64,000 nt of DNA from Boothiomyces macroporosus (lineage: Eukaryota; Chytridiomycota; Chytridiomycetes; Rhizophydiales; Terramycetaceae), in the NCBI GenBank assembly GCA_027604185.1, contig JADGKB010000029.1:62001-126000 (forward strand). The letters run 5' to 3'. Below are positions 9,588 to 20,470 of the stretch, in pieces. The notes under the pieces were generated by a model, which saw only the letters and a list, made by a program, of their open reading frames with translations, was not told where the DNA came from and ran no database searches. Each line of letters begins with the position of its first letter. Within the stretch, counting starts at the first letter, position 1. Position numbers and translations under genes: made by a program.

Positions 9588-11130
9588 ATGGATGGGCAGG
9601 TAGTAATCCTACAAGAAACGACAGAAAAATCAAATAATAGACTAGGATTCTGGAAATTCTCAGTTGGATTAAGACATAGTTACACCTCCTTGCAAATTTG
9701 GATTTACTTGCTTGGAGTTGCAATGACAATTGCGTTATTTGTATTTCTCAATTCAACACAAGGTTTTGTACTCAAGGAAATTCTTAATTATCCAACTGAT
9801 AACCTGGGGTATGCCTCTGGGTCTTTGGTGTTTTACGACGAGTTGTTATCACTTTTTATGGTTGCAGTGTGGGGGATTCTTTCGGATTTAGTGGACAGAT
9901 TTTCAATATTTGGATTAGGGTTTCTTTTTAGTGCGTTGGGATTAGGAGTATTTACGTACGCATCAAATCTATACCCACAGTTGTTGCTGTTTAGACTTGT
10001 ATTTGCAATTGGTGGTTCCGCATGTAGCGCAATGCTGACGGCTATTTTATCTGATGTCGTATTGGAACAAGATAGAGGCAAACTAAGCGGGATTACTGGA
10101 CTAATGTCTGGAGCGGGTGCGTTGTTGGGCGTGTTTTTGTTTTTGCCGTTGCCTGCAAAGTTTGGAGATGGCCCTGATGCCATCCACAAGTCTTACTTGA
10201 TTGTTGCAGGTGTCGCTATCTTCATCGCGACATTATTGTTTGCAGTAAGCATTGCTAGATATTACCAAGATAAGCCTCTTCCACTGCAGTCTGACCTTAC
10301 AGGACAGCACAGTGATTCAGGGTCTTCAAATGAAGGTTTGGATTCAGAAGAAAGGCTCCTGCCAACAAACGGAACAGTAGGCAAACTGTGGGATTCAATT
10401 TCATTGGGATTTTCAGCAAGTAAAAACCCAAATATTCTAATGGGCCACTTGGCTAGTTTCTTGGCAAGAGGCGATTCTCTATCTTTAACTCTATTTATTC
10501 CATTATGGGTTTATCAATACTATTTGGTAAACGGATTGTGTAATACAAACACATCCCCAGAGAACGCAGATAAGGATACTTGTAACGAAGCATATATCAA
10601 AGCCTCTATTTTGAGCGGTGTAGCACAGACGTTTGCTTTAGTCGGTGCCCCAATATTTGGTAAGCTATTCCTAATTTGCAGGCTATCTAAGTGACAAAAT
10701 CTATCGGCCATTTGCCCTGCTATTTGCCTCAGTGTTGGCAGCCATCGGATATTTATTATTGTCACTTCAGCAAAATCCTATTGCAGGTATCAACTTTTTA
10801 TTCTTATTTTTGGTTGGATTTGGAGAAATAGGACTGATTATTGTATCGCTAGGGCTGGTAACTCATACATCGGTGCCAAATGGCAGTAAAGGTAGCGTAG
10901 CTGGCATTGCTTCATTTTCTGGTGCTCTGGGTATTCTTGTAATTTCAAAGCTTGGGGGCTACTTGTTTGACTCTTGGTTCCCTGGAGCACCATTCCTGCT
11001 ATTGGCCATACTCCACTTTGTATTCATTGCACTATCTTTAATTATTATTGCATCGCAAGTGTCTGCGAATGGTGGATGGTCGCTTTCCACCTTTACAAAA
11101 TTAAGAAACGATTTTCAGTTAATCGAATAA
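9588..11130 (+). CDS. Major facilitator superfamily transporter
   Basis: Two exons, 506 aa, one 22-nt intron at 10660-10681 that joins GAPIFG to YLSDKIYRP (second MFS motif A half). About 12 membrane helices are visible as two bundles split by a Ser/Gly/Glu-rich cytosolic loop at about residues 225-265. Motif-A-like WGILSDLVDRF sits between TM2 and TM3 and its repeat GYLSDKIYRP between TM8 and TM9, as in canonical MFS proteins. The N-terminal FLNSTQGFVLKEIL segment resembles a conserved but uncharacterised fungal MFS family. Substrate cannot be told from sequence; no sugar-porter signature is evident. The stop overlaps AATAAA. Confidence 0.85.
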
Positions 11131-11296
11131 ACCAAGCATAGTAATGCATTCGTGCAGTATCAGTTCAATTATTATCAAAGTCATAATCTCCATTGATAAG
11201 AATTTTTTTTAATTAATCTCAAAATGGAAGGTAATTTATAGGTACCTGTACGACGAACGACGGCCAATCAATTCTGACTAACGATGAGAATTTTTT

Positions 11297-12510
11297 ATGG
11301 GTCAAAAAACTTCAAAACTTGCACCTCATCCAGAGATGTCGATTCAACTTGCCAAGACCATCGCCAAAATTCCAAAAGGAATGAGAGCATTGAACACTTC
11401 AGTTACTGTTGATTTCCCTGAAAACACCTTTGTAACTCACAACTGCGATTTACCTCCACTTCAAACCGTCGCTACCAGAGATGAAGTATTGTCCTTGTAC
11501 AAGGTCATGGTAGAAATTAGAAGATTGGAAATGGCTTGCGATCAAGTACTTGCGACTAATATAGGCATACAAAGCTAAACAGATTCGTGGGTTCTGTCAC
11601 TTGTCGATTGGACAAGAAGCTATTGCTGCAGGTATGGAAGCCGCAATCACCAAAAATGACTCTATTATTACTGCCTACAGATGTCATGGTTTTACCCTTA
11701 CTCGTGGTCAAACTGCAACCAGTATTATTGCAGAATTGATGGGCAAGAGGATTGGTAGCTCCTTGGGCAAAGGGGGATCTATGCACTTGTTTGGACCTGA
11801 ATTTTATGGTGGTAACGGTATCGTTGGAGCTCAAGTTCCATTAGGTGCTGGTATTGCTTTGGCACACAAATACAGAGAAAACAATGCAATGTGTTTCTCA
11901 CTCTACGGTGATGGTGCCGCAAACCAAGGGCAAGTATTTGAAGCTTACAATATGGCTAAATTATGGAACTTGCCATGTGTGGTAATCGCTTTTTTAATTG
12001 CAGTTTGTTTGTGAAAACAATAACTATGGTATGGGTACCGCTGCTGCTAGAGCTGCTGCTTCAACTAAATATTATACTCGTGGTGACTATATTCCTGGAT
12101 TGAGAGTTAACGGTATGGATGTTTTAGCTGTTCGTGAAGCAAGCAAATACGCTAGAGAATGGACTTTGTCTGGAAAAGGACCTCTTGTTATGGAAATGGT
12201 AACCTATCGTTATGGTGGCCACTCCATGTCTGATCCTGGTACTACTTATCGTACCCGTGAAGAAATTCAACATATGCGTTCAACCAGTGATCCTATCAAC
12301 GGATTGAAGGACAGAATCCTCAAGAACGACATGGCTACTGAAGATGAATTGAAGCAGATTGAAAAGCAAGTCCGTGTTGAAATGGATAAAGCCGTTGCCG
12401 AGTCTATGGCTGCTGCTGAACCAGATGAAGCTGAATTATACACCCAAATCTATGCTCCAGGAAGTGAACCAAAGTCCGTAAGAGGAGTTAATAGTGTACA
12501 CTACTATTGA
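11297..12510 (+). CDS. PDA1: Pyruvate dehydrogenase E1 component alpha subunit
   Basis: Three exons, 390 aa; introns at 11548-11566 (19 nt) and 11982-12003 (22). After splicing the order is [71 protein letters not shown], the thiamine-diphosphate motif [17 protein letters not shown] with [10 protein letters not shown], and [20 protein letters not shown]. The last holds the Ser of the PDH-kinase site and ThDP phosphorylation loop. E1alpha/beta decarboxylates pyruvate and acetylates lipoyl-E2 in the mitochondrial matrix. The start is uncertain: ATG 11297 gives [13 protein letters not shown], while ATG 11336 gives [19 protein letters not shown], a textbook presequence. A CCAAT box lies at 11263-11267. 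The gene indicates aerobic pyruvate oxidation. Confidence 0.96.
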
Positions 12511-12582
12511 TCAATAAATTTAAGCTTATAATCTTAAATTTAAGCTTTTCATCTTTTTTCACAGTTTGCAAATTGAGCAGAA

Positions 12583-13531
12583 ATGCAAATCTTGAAAATA
12601 CTTTTGGCCGCAACTTTGGTTTGGGCATATGGCGGCATCGGCCATTCTCTCAGTGGACGAGTTGCGCAGGAGCTGCTATCACCCGAAGCTACTGCGCTGG
12701 TAAAGAAGCTGTTGCCCAAACAAAAAGGCCAGCTTAAGGATGTAGCCAGTTGGGCTGACGAAATCAAAGGCAACAAAAAATACGACTGGGCTAAACCGCT
12801 TCACTACATCAATCCAGTAAACGATGATCCTCCAAGACTCTGTACATATAGCGGGATACCGCAAGATTGTCCAAATGATGTCTGCGTTGTTGCCGCAATT
12901 CACAACTTTACGAATAGGCTAATCCACTCGAATGACAAGGAAGAGGCTCTTAAATTCCTAGTTCATTTCATCGGCGATATACATCAACCATTGCACGTAA
13001 TAATTACTAAACCCTAGTCAACTGGAAAATTCCGTGGTGGTACCCAAGCTCAAGTGAGATATAATGGGAAACTGACAAACTTACACTCATTATGGGATAG
13101 CACTCTCTTCCAGGTACAAGTAGCTAATACAGCAACGTATACGTTCCGATTTCAAAAATAATCCTGATACATATGCGCAGTTTATTGTTAAACAAATTGG
13201 TACTACATGGAGAGCTGAAGTTCCTGAATGGTTGACTTGTCCAGAAGTTACACCAGCCCTAACTTTCCAAAATGACCAAATGAACTTTAATTGCTTGGAT
13301 GGAAACTGTCAAAGAACCAACGAATTGGAAAACTTGGTATGCCCAGAAATTTGGGCTAAATACGCAAACCAAATTAATTGCGATGTTACTTTCAGAGGCT
13401 ACAAGCGTAGAGCCAATCTGCCTGCTGATTACTACAAAGTTAGCATTGAAGTTGAAGAAAAGATGCTCGCTCAAGCTGGCGTTCGAATGGCAGCTATTTT
13501 GGATGAAATTGCCAAAGTTGTAAAACTTTAG
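12583..13531 (+). CDS. Secreted S1/P1-type nuclease
   Basis: Three exons, 302 aa; introns at 12997-13017 (21 nt) and 13114-13132 (19). A signal peptide (MQILKILLAATLVWA) precedes a mature start YGGIGH. Zinc ligands of the S1-P1 family are recognisable: H in GGIGH, D in SWADEI, H in PLHYIN, H, D and H in VHFIGDIHQPLH, and H and D in NLHSLWDSTL. The usual N-terminal Trp, whose amino group binds zinc, is Tyr here if cleavage is after VWA. These enzymes are extracellular or vacuolar zinc nucleases that degrade single-stranded nucleic acid and release nucleoside 5'-phosphates, useful for nutrient scavenging. The C-terminal region carries several Cys, likely disulfide-bonded. Confidence 0.9.
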
Positions 13532-13555
13532 GGATTGAAATACGCAATAAATCTA

Positions 13556-13939
13556 TTAATTGAAATCGCAAACTAGATTTCCACCAGATGCCCCACATCC
13601 AACATTTGTGAATCCGTCATCAAGTATAATTTTACAATGGCCACCCTGGCAAACACCGCTTCCAAAAGAGGTCATTTCGTTTTCCACCCACAGTTTTATT
13701 GCTTCATTGCAATCTTCAGTGCCCGCCATAATTTGTCCTTTAACGAATCCACCAGCTCCATCACCCAAATCATGGTGGCCCACCCATGGATTAGCTACAG
13801 CGGCAGCTCTATTTGCAAAATCTTGGTTCCAGCTCAATGGCGTTGAAATTCCCCTGTATTGCAACCGTTTTGCAGACAGTGCATCCAGGCAGTAATTTTC
13901 AGCGAGAACAGCTGTTAAGAAGTACGCAATGTGGAGCAT
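13556..13939 (-). CDS. Short secreted CAP/SCP-domain protein
   Basis: Intronless, 127 aa. A signal peptide (MLHIAYFLTAVLA) is followed by a compact CAP domain: LSWNQDFANRAAAVANPW, the His-containing HHDLGDGAGGFVKGQ, AIKLWVENEM, and CQGGHCKIILDDGFTNVGCG with C-terminal LVCDFN. These correspond to CAP motifs (helix with N/H, GH-x-QVVW-like strand, GCG, VC-Y). Two-thirds the usual CAP length, so a minimal form. CAP proteins are secreted, often lipid-binding, and linked to host interaction or sterol export; the role here is unknown. It ends 24 bp from the convergent nuclease stop. Confidence 0.8.
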   Translation of the reverse strand: MLHIAYFLTAVLAENYCLDALSAKRLQYRGISTPLSWNQDFANRAAAVANPWVGHHDLGDGAGGFVKGQIMAGTEDCNEAIKLWVENEMTSFGSGVCQGGHCKIILDDGFTNVGCGASGGNLVCDFN

Positions 13940-14205
13940 TTTAACTATCGTGAAATCTAGAATATTTATAGATTATGAACGCGACGCCTGTGCATGATTA
14001 AAAGCTGATGTTCAGCCCTTTGCTCTGTGATAAGCAAACATTCTTTTATGGTGTCCCCCATTTGGCTGGGAGGAAACAGCTTTCTCAATATCACACACAA
14101 AAACATTCTCATAATTTCTATGCTCAGACTTGTAGCAGGACCAACATTCCTGAAAGCAGAGGAATATTCAAAATATATTAAGATTAACCCCAGATAATTT
14201 ATCGA

Positions 14206-15768
14206 CTATGAAACCAAATAACTATAAAATATTATTTTACTTGTATTTTGCCCAATCCATCAACAGCTTCTTGTAAGGTGGATTGGGAGAAAGTGATTCT
14301 ATTCTAAATTTCCCTTTGAACAAGCAAACCCCAAAGTGAAGGGTTTTATAACAGTGACTCCCGAGATCACTCTCGCCTACCAGCTGATTGTAAACTTGAA
14401 GTGAGAGTTCTGCGTCAATAGACCAAGTTGAATCTTGTAACGTTAAAATAACAGGCGAATAAAAGAATGAATCTGTGGTCCATTCTTGGCAGTTCATACA
14501 GAAATCAATACTGTCCATTCGATCTACAGGATTCTCGCATTTGGAATCTACATTAGGAGCATATTACGGACAAGCCTTTGCTCTAGAACCTTATATTTTG
14601 TGATTACAGCCCTTGTTACGAAAAAGTTTAGAGCTGTCGTCTTTAGGATTCTTAAAGGAACCACTTTATGCAGTATTGAGGATGAGGGTATACACTGCAT
14701 CATCGAGACTATTATTAGGATTAATTACTATTGTAAATATGCGAGTCATTCTGATTGAGTAATACAAGATTGTCTCCAATCGACACACATTTAAAATTGT
14801 AAAGATATACAAAAGTGCCTAGTTTGAAATTACTACCCAACAAGCTCCAGTCCGTAATTGACACATCACATTCGCCTGTTTCATCCTGAATCCTACTTTA
14901 GCTTGGATGAATACCTCAACCCGTATAAGTTTGATCCATCCTCAATAGTTGGCTACGTTAAACTAAACCTACCAAATTAGTCAAGAAGACAATCCGTCCA
15001 TATAAACAAACAGTTGTCCCATCATCAAGCGATTTAACTAAATTTCTACTATATTTCTCCAACGTATTTGATTCTCCCTTTACTACAAACAAAATACTAT
15101 CTTCAGCGTACTCCAAAACTATTTCAAAATTCTGTACAATCACCAATGGGTTCCAAAAACACAAATATTCCCCTTTAGAAAAGAGATTGGATATATTTGA
15201 AGATTTTGAAACGATGAATACAGCAGATTTGGACGAATCAGATACATGGATCACATGAACATTTCCTGTTTGATTAATCTCATCAATCTGGATTAGCTTT
15301 GATTACTTTTAAATATAATTTCATATTCTGTCGAGAGTCTTCCAAGAAATCTTTGGTTTCCTCCACAATCTTGCACTTTGACGGTATTTCAAACACAACG
15401 GACTCTGTAGGCAAAATATACTTTATAAACTCATCATCTTCCAACTGACTAACTGTAATAACGTTTGTAATGCGTAACGGATACCCTTGATCAATAAATG
15501 CCAGATATTTCGAGTGTAAAAAGTGCTCGATTTTAGAGCAAGTATCCATCAAGTATCCAGAGTCGTATTTACAATAATACACACCGTATTGAAGCAAATC
15601 TGATAGTTTATGTTTCTTTGGTTTGTTTTGTTCCAGCGATGATTCAATGATTGTCCTTGTTATTCCGCCAGGATAATCCATCATTAACTTGAATAAAGTA
15701 GTGGCGATGAAATTCCAAGGGAGCCCAAATGATTGCTGTAATGAATCAGCAAAGTCCAAGATTTCCAT
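14206..15768 (-). CDS. RPA1/MEIOB-like OB-fold single-strand DNA-binding protein
   Basis: Seven exons reconstructed, 480 aa; introns at 15288-15306, 14953-14972, 14893-14914, 14709-14728, 14548-14567 and 14222-14240 (19-22 nt). The N-terminal about 150 residues match no family known to me. The middle contains OB-fold-like strands (GEYLCFWNPLVIVQNFEIVL, then LRIQDETGECDVSITDWSLL with GTFVYLYNFKCV). The C-terminal part has a Cys-containing SKCENPVD/CMNCQEW element followed by LTLQDSTWSIDAELSLQVYNQLVG, the arrangement of the zinc-ribbon OB fold of RPA1 and MEIOB. MEIOB binds single-stranded DNA during meiotic recombination. Individually these exons look like unrelated small frames; the total length becomes divisible by three only with all six introns removed. 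Family call moderate; MEIOB versus RPA1 or shieldin-like not resolved. Confidence 0.6.
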
Positions 15769-15885
15769 GAAAATAATCGGACGATTGTCCGAAGTTTAAA
15801 AAACAAATTAAACTTTTTGGAAACCCTGTTCAACTGTAAATTAGAAACCTTATTCAAGAAATTATACCAACTTTAAATTGCAATC

Positions 15886-18117
15886 TTATTTATTTTGATA
15901 CTGGTGAATTTGATTATAGTTTCCATTAGATGGAAATGAATTCAGTTGCATCGCATTATCCAGCTCAGACTCTATAGCAGATATTCGAAGATCAGAGCCA
16001 AAGCTGGGAGTTTCCATCATCTGATTTCTATTCATAGCATTTGCATCTACTTGATTGCGTCTATTAGGATCCATCATTGGATTTCTGTTCATATTATCCA
16101 CCATTTGTACTCTGCTCATGTCCATCATTTGACCTCTGTTTCCCATTTGCATTTGGTTGTTTAATAATCTGGGATCGATATTTCTATTTTCCATTGACAT
16201 GGGGCTAAATCGGTCACTCATTGGGCTATTTCTATTTGGGTCCATCATCATTTGCTGGTTTCTATTTGGGTCAATTCTCATCTCCATTCCATGAGGGCTA
16301 AATCTATTTGGATCTAGAATTCTGCCGTCCTGAGAAGCCATTCGTTCATTTATAGACAGAGTTCGGGAAGAGTTGCTGTTTGATCTAGCAAGCTCATTCA
16401 TCGACATACTTCTGGATGTATCTACAAATCGCATGTTAGGATCCTGCTTCATTTGCATGTGAAGCTGATATTCAGTGGGACTTTGACTATTTTGCATGAA
16501 CTGGCGATTTACTGGACTTCCTCTATTGAACTGTTGAGAATTGATATTTGGTAAATGATGCTCCCTATTGTAGTTGCCTTTCCCCATCATGGTGTCTGGT
16601 AGAGAATTCATTGAGCTCTCGCTGTTGAAAGAAGCTGGTGCGTCTTGCTTTCCAGGAATCATCCCTTCGTTCTGGAATGGGCTTCCACTCATTGGACTTT
16701 CCTTGTTCATATGGCTTTTGTATGGTGAATTATTCAGATTTCTCGTATCAATACTCATTCGCTCGTCCATTTTCCTAGGATCATATCCATATTGTTGATC
16801 GTTGCGACTTCTTTGATTGTACATATCGGGTTTTGAAGGGATTCTTTCAAGCATAGGTGGCTTTGTTGTAAAGTTTGGTTGAACTGGTGGTTGCCATTCT
16901 TGTTGGTTGATGAATTTATACATTTTTTGATCATTTCTCTGTCCTTGAGGATCAGTTTGAGACTGAATAAATTGCTGCTCATTAATCCTCTCCTGTACAG
17001 CTTTCTGAAAGTTTGGTTGAATCGGAATTCGTTCATCTTGCATAAATTGCCCTTGATATTGAATTTCAGGATTTCCAAAGGGAGAGTTTGGAACAAGATT
17101 TGCCTTTTTAGCCATTTCTTTTTCCAGCTTTTTCGCATTTCTTTCCTGTCGCTGTCTCTCTAGCCTCTGGGCTTTCTCTGCCTTTTGGATCAGTTTTTCT
17201 TGAGTTGCAATCAACTCTGCCCTATCTTGCGAGTCGCTGACTTCAAGCTCCTTTGGCGAGTCTACCACAAGCTCTTCAGAAGATAACTGTCTCTTTTTTC
17301 TTGGTCTTTTTTCTTTCGGTTGATCAAACTTGATAAGTGCAATATCTACCTTTTGAAATTTAAATAATGTACACTGATCAGCATTTGGCATGGCTTGAAT
17401 TAATTTCATAATAGTTGGCTGACTAAACCCAAAGTAGTCTGGACCAGATGCAGAGTTGGAATGATCCTTGTTTCTAATCTTATTTGCGGCTTAGTCAACA
17501 AATAGGTACCTCTAATTACAGCAATCCAGGCGCCAGTTGCAGACTGTGCGACTATTGGATGTGTTTCTAGATAAGTAATTTAAATACCATCATCTTTAGC
17601 CACAATTTGAAACTTTGGTCCATCTCCACCGTCAAGCACTGTACTGGTATATTCTGTCACATTATTTGGGTCAATCATACTCAGATATTGCCGAACAGTT
17701 TGGAATCCAACCGGATAAATATATCGATCGGTATGGAACCCAGGTTTCGTTGTTATCGTTCCCAGATTTACTAAAGTTATTACACCTAATTGAAGCGGTA
17801 ACTGAGGGGCTCCATCGATCGTTGGTACATCCAGAGTTTTCTTTGCTTTCGGCTCTCGCTTCTTTCGCTTCTTCTTTTCCTCCTTTACCTCCTCCTTTGA
17901 ACTGTCGGTCGCATCGGAATCACTGGTCAATAGCAAGGTATCCAAAGTAGTGATCCTGTCCATTAAGAGTGATTTCTCTTTCTTTAACAGGTGATTCTTG
18001 TAGGCGAGCTTTTTTAATTTATCGTTTATTATTTCGTTTTCTTCCAAGACTTCTTTGAGCTGACCTTCAGTTTATAATTACCCTCTTTTTCATCAGCTTG
18101 TATTTTTCACTGTCCAT
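15886..18117 (-). CDS. FYR-domain (FYRN-FYRC) nuclear protein, TBRG1-like
   Basis: Four exons, 722 aa; introns at 18060-18081 (22 nt), 17567-17587 (21) and 17490-17509 (20). An N-terminal coiled coil (KLMKKRLKEVLEENEI, KKEKSLLMDRI) is followed by an acidic/Lys-rich nuclear-type stretch. FYRN comes next (GVITLVNLGTI, GFHTDRYIYPVGFQTVRQY), then FYRC (THPIVAQSATGAWIAVIR, then SGPDYFGFSQPTIMKLIQ). The final about 480 residues are Met/Asn/Gln/Arg-rich low complexity with DPNR repeats. The coiled coil plus FYRN-FYRC order is that of TBRG1/NIAM and some SET1-related factors, implying chromatin or transcription roles in the nucleus; the Gln/Met tail resembles coactivator interaction regions. The last codons contain the AATAAA signal. 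Confidence 0.85.
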
Positions 18118-18181
18118 TTTCGTGATTGCTTGTTTGAAAGATTCAAGTTGAGGGCGTTCCAAAAGTGTTTTTATTTTTTAA

Positions 18182-18757
18182 ATGAAAGGCCAGTCGCTCA
18201 ATATTGACGGGATTCTAGGATTTTGCAAGACGTTGCTCTCCCCATCCCTGTTTGTCCCCCGCCTGCAGACAAATAATCTTACCACCCTCAACTTTCAGAA
18301 ATTGAAAGCACTTGGAATAAGAGCGATAGTATTTGACAAGGATAATACTGTCACTAGACCTTATGAGAACCATGTCTATCCACCATTTCAAAAAGCGTGG
18401 GATGAATGCCGCTCTCAATTCAAAGTCTTGATAGTCTCTAATTCAGTGGGATCAAAAGATGACCAGGAAAAAACATATTTACAAGTAGAACGAGAAACAG
18501 GAGCCAAAGTCCTTTTACATACCAACAAGAAACCAAGTGGTGCAGAAGTGCTACCGAAATATTTCGACTGTAAGCCATCAGAAATCGCAGTCGTGGGAGA
18601 CAGATTATTCACCGACATTGTATATGGAAATAGAATAGGTGCGTACACTATTCTGGTTACAGAAATCATTACTGAAAAGGGAGACAATCCATTTGCGATC
18701 CAAATTCGTAAATTTGAGCGGCTGTTCTTAAAAGTACTTGAACGATTAGCGAAATAA
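18182..18757 (+). CDS. GEP4: Mitochondrial phosphatidylglycerophosphatase GEP4
   Basis: Intronless, 191 aa, a typical Gep4 length. The N-terminal segment has the family pattern LLSPSLFVPRL, then the HAD motif I as FDKDNTVT, the PYENHVYPP block, motif II SNS, and motif III/IV GDRLFTDIVYGNRIG. Gep4 removes phosphate from phosphatidylglycerophosphate at the inner mitochondrial membrane, a step to cardiolipin. The HAD nucleophile and acid (DKD) and the GDR..TD pair are intact, so an active enzyme is expected. Consistent with the other mitochondrial genes in this window. The stop overlaps AATAAA. Confidence 0.93.
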   Translation: MKGQSLNIDGILGFCKTLLSPSLFVPRLQTNNLTTLNFQKLKALGIRAIVFDKDNTVTRPYENHVYPPFQKAWDECRSQFKVLIVSNSVGSKDDQEKTYLQVERETGAKVLLHTNKKPSGAEVLPKYFDCKPSEIAVVGDRLFTDIVYGNRIGAYTILVTEIITEKGDNPFAIQIRKFERLFLKVLERLAK

Positions 18758-18808
18758 ACTATTGTGACGTGGCAGCTAATTTCTCACAATTTTACATTTG
18801 AAATCGAA

Positions 18809-19372
18809 ATGCCATCACTTCCACAAATACTTTTAGGGATCCTTATTGGATATTTCGGTTCGCAAGCTCAAGTTGAATGCGTTTGGTAATAGCATTCTTA
18901 TTGTAGGTGGCCGCATCTGTTTTCTGCACCAGATACTCTCAAATCCAAAGTACCACTAACACAACGAGGAAATGCAGCTGTAATTATACCATAATCATAG
19001 GCATTCTACAAGAGCGTATCTGAGGCTCCGCCAAACTTTGATTACTTTTTGTTGGCTTCGACTGCACTGTTGTTACTCTCCTTTGTTGGTGGAATTGTCC
19101 AGCACCCAAAGAAACGAGTGCTCTACACACTCTCCACTGTATTGTTATCTATTGCTAGTGTAGTTGAGGTTGTATTTGCCAGACCAATTATCAAATTGGT
19201 TATCCAAAAGAAAAAGAACTTGATTGAAAACCTATTCAATGTTGCGTTTTACCATGCAATTGTTCTTGGTAGTTTATTGATTATCATGGCTTTGCAAACC
19301 TCTTATGATGACGATGGTGTTGAGGAAGAGGAAGAGCCAAAGGAAAAGAAAAAGAAGGAAAAGAATGAATAG
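18809..19372 (+). CDS. Shr3-like ER membrane chaperone
   Basis: Three exons, 173 aa; introns at 18886-18906 (21 nt) and 18980-19000 (21). Four hydrophobic segments can be seen: N-terminal PQILLGILIGYFGSQ, YFLLASTALLLLSFVGGIV, a TLSTVLLSIASVVEVV segment and HAIVLGSLLIIMAL. The cytosolic tail is acidic then Lys-rich (DDDGVEEEEEPKEKKKK). Topology, size and tail match fungal Shr3/Psh3, which folds amino acid permeases in the ER and prepares them for COPII export. Sequence identity to any named motif is modest, so the call rests on architecture. The tail ends in a KKEKNE stretch resembling ER-retention signals. Confidence 0.55.
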
Positions 19373-19415
19373 TATTAATATATTGCATTGGCTGTTGATC
19401 GTTTTAGTGCGATTT

Positions 19416-20309
19416 TTACGATTCTACTGGTTGTGAGATTTTAGATGATGGTGGTTTTACTTCTGGAACATGCGGTATAGTCGCAACCAGATTGGACTCT
19501 GTGATTGGTTTTGATGGCTTTGGAGCAGTGCTTTTTTTAACTTGAGTGGATACAATACTCTTATAACTATGCAGTATAAAAGACAGCCCTATACAATGTA
19601 AGCCAGAACAAGCAGTTACTAGATGTAAAACCAGTAATTCGGTAAACGCTACATTAGTTAAAAGTTACGCGAAACAAAATACTTTGAGCTTAGGTATATG
19701 AGAGCCCCAATCCAATCCGCCATTACCAATGCCAACATGCATATACGAAGTCGCTTTAGCCCTACCTGTGCTTTGATGGTTTTGAACTTCAAATTAGTCG
19801 ATATAAAGTAGCTAATGTAAAATGTTTGAACATTGTCATAGATTGCAATGAGGCAGCACGTACCAAAGTACGCCATCTAAGTTAGATTAAATTACCAGAC
19901 TATAGTATGGCGAATCCCAGAATAATTGAAAGTAATATAGGAGCTCAAAGCAAATGAATATTGAAATGCAACAAATGAATGCAACCAGAATTCCCCTTTT
20001 CGATACCACCCTAATCAAGTTTACAAATTTTGACAGTATTTCCAGATCAATCAACACAACCCCCAGTAAATTAAAATCACCATTGACAGCCATTATAAAA
20101 GTATCAACCTTTCCAAGTGGAAATTGATTAATGAGATAGAATCTATGTGCAAGTGTGAAAAAATTGTTTAGAACGATTATGAGGAAAATGTAGTATATCC
20201 GCTGCTTTGTTTTCAGTGCGCGCAGAGCATAGAAATACAGTGTCATTCCTGAAGCTGCCATTGAAATGGCCATTATGGACAATGAAAACCATTCAAACGC
20301 TGTAAACAT
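19416..20309 (-). CDS. Seven-helix membrane protein, orphan receptor-like
   Basis: Three exons, 284 aa; introns at 19877-19895 (19 nt) and 19649-19668 (20). Seven hydrophobic helices are evident in order: WFSLSIMAISMAASGMTLY, YYIFLIIVLNNFFTLAH, FNLLGVVLIDLEILSKFV, ILVAFICCISIFICFELLYY, YFGTCCLIAIYDNVQTFY, ICMLALVMADWIGALIYL and LLVLHLVTACSGLHCIGL. A Ser/Pro/Lys tail of about 50 residues follows. No DRY, NPxxY or rhodopsin retinal-lysine motif is obvious. The short loops and polar tail are compatible with a G-protein-coupled receptor or another 7TM family; identity is unknown. Spliced length is divisible by three and frame joins occur inside helices, supporting the model. Confidence 0.7.
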
Positions 20310-20470
20310 TTTGATAATCTTTGGAAGAAAGTCTATGGTGATGTCACTTTTGGAAACACCACGTTATAGCTGTGTAAACTGGGTATTCATAACAATTAGT
20401 TCTTAAGGGTTGATGCCGCATTCTGTAACCAGTATAGGACTCTTTTTTAGGCGTTTCTTTTTTCCAAAAA

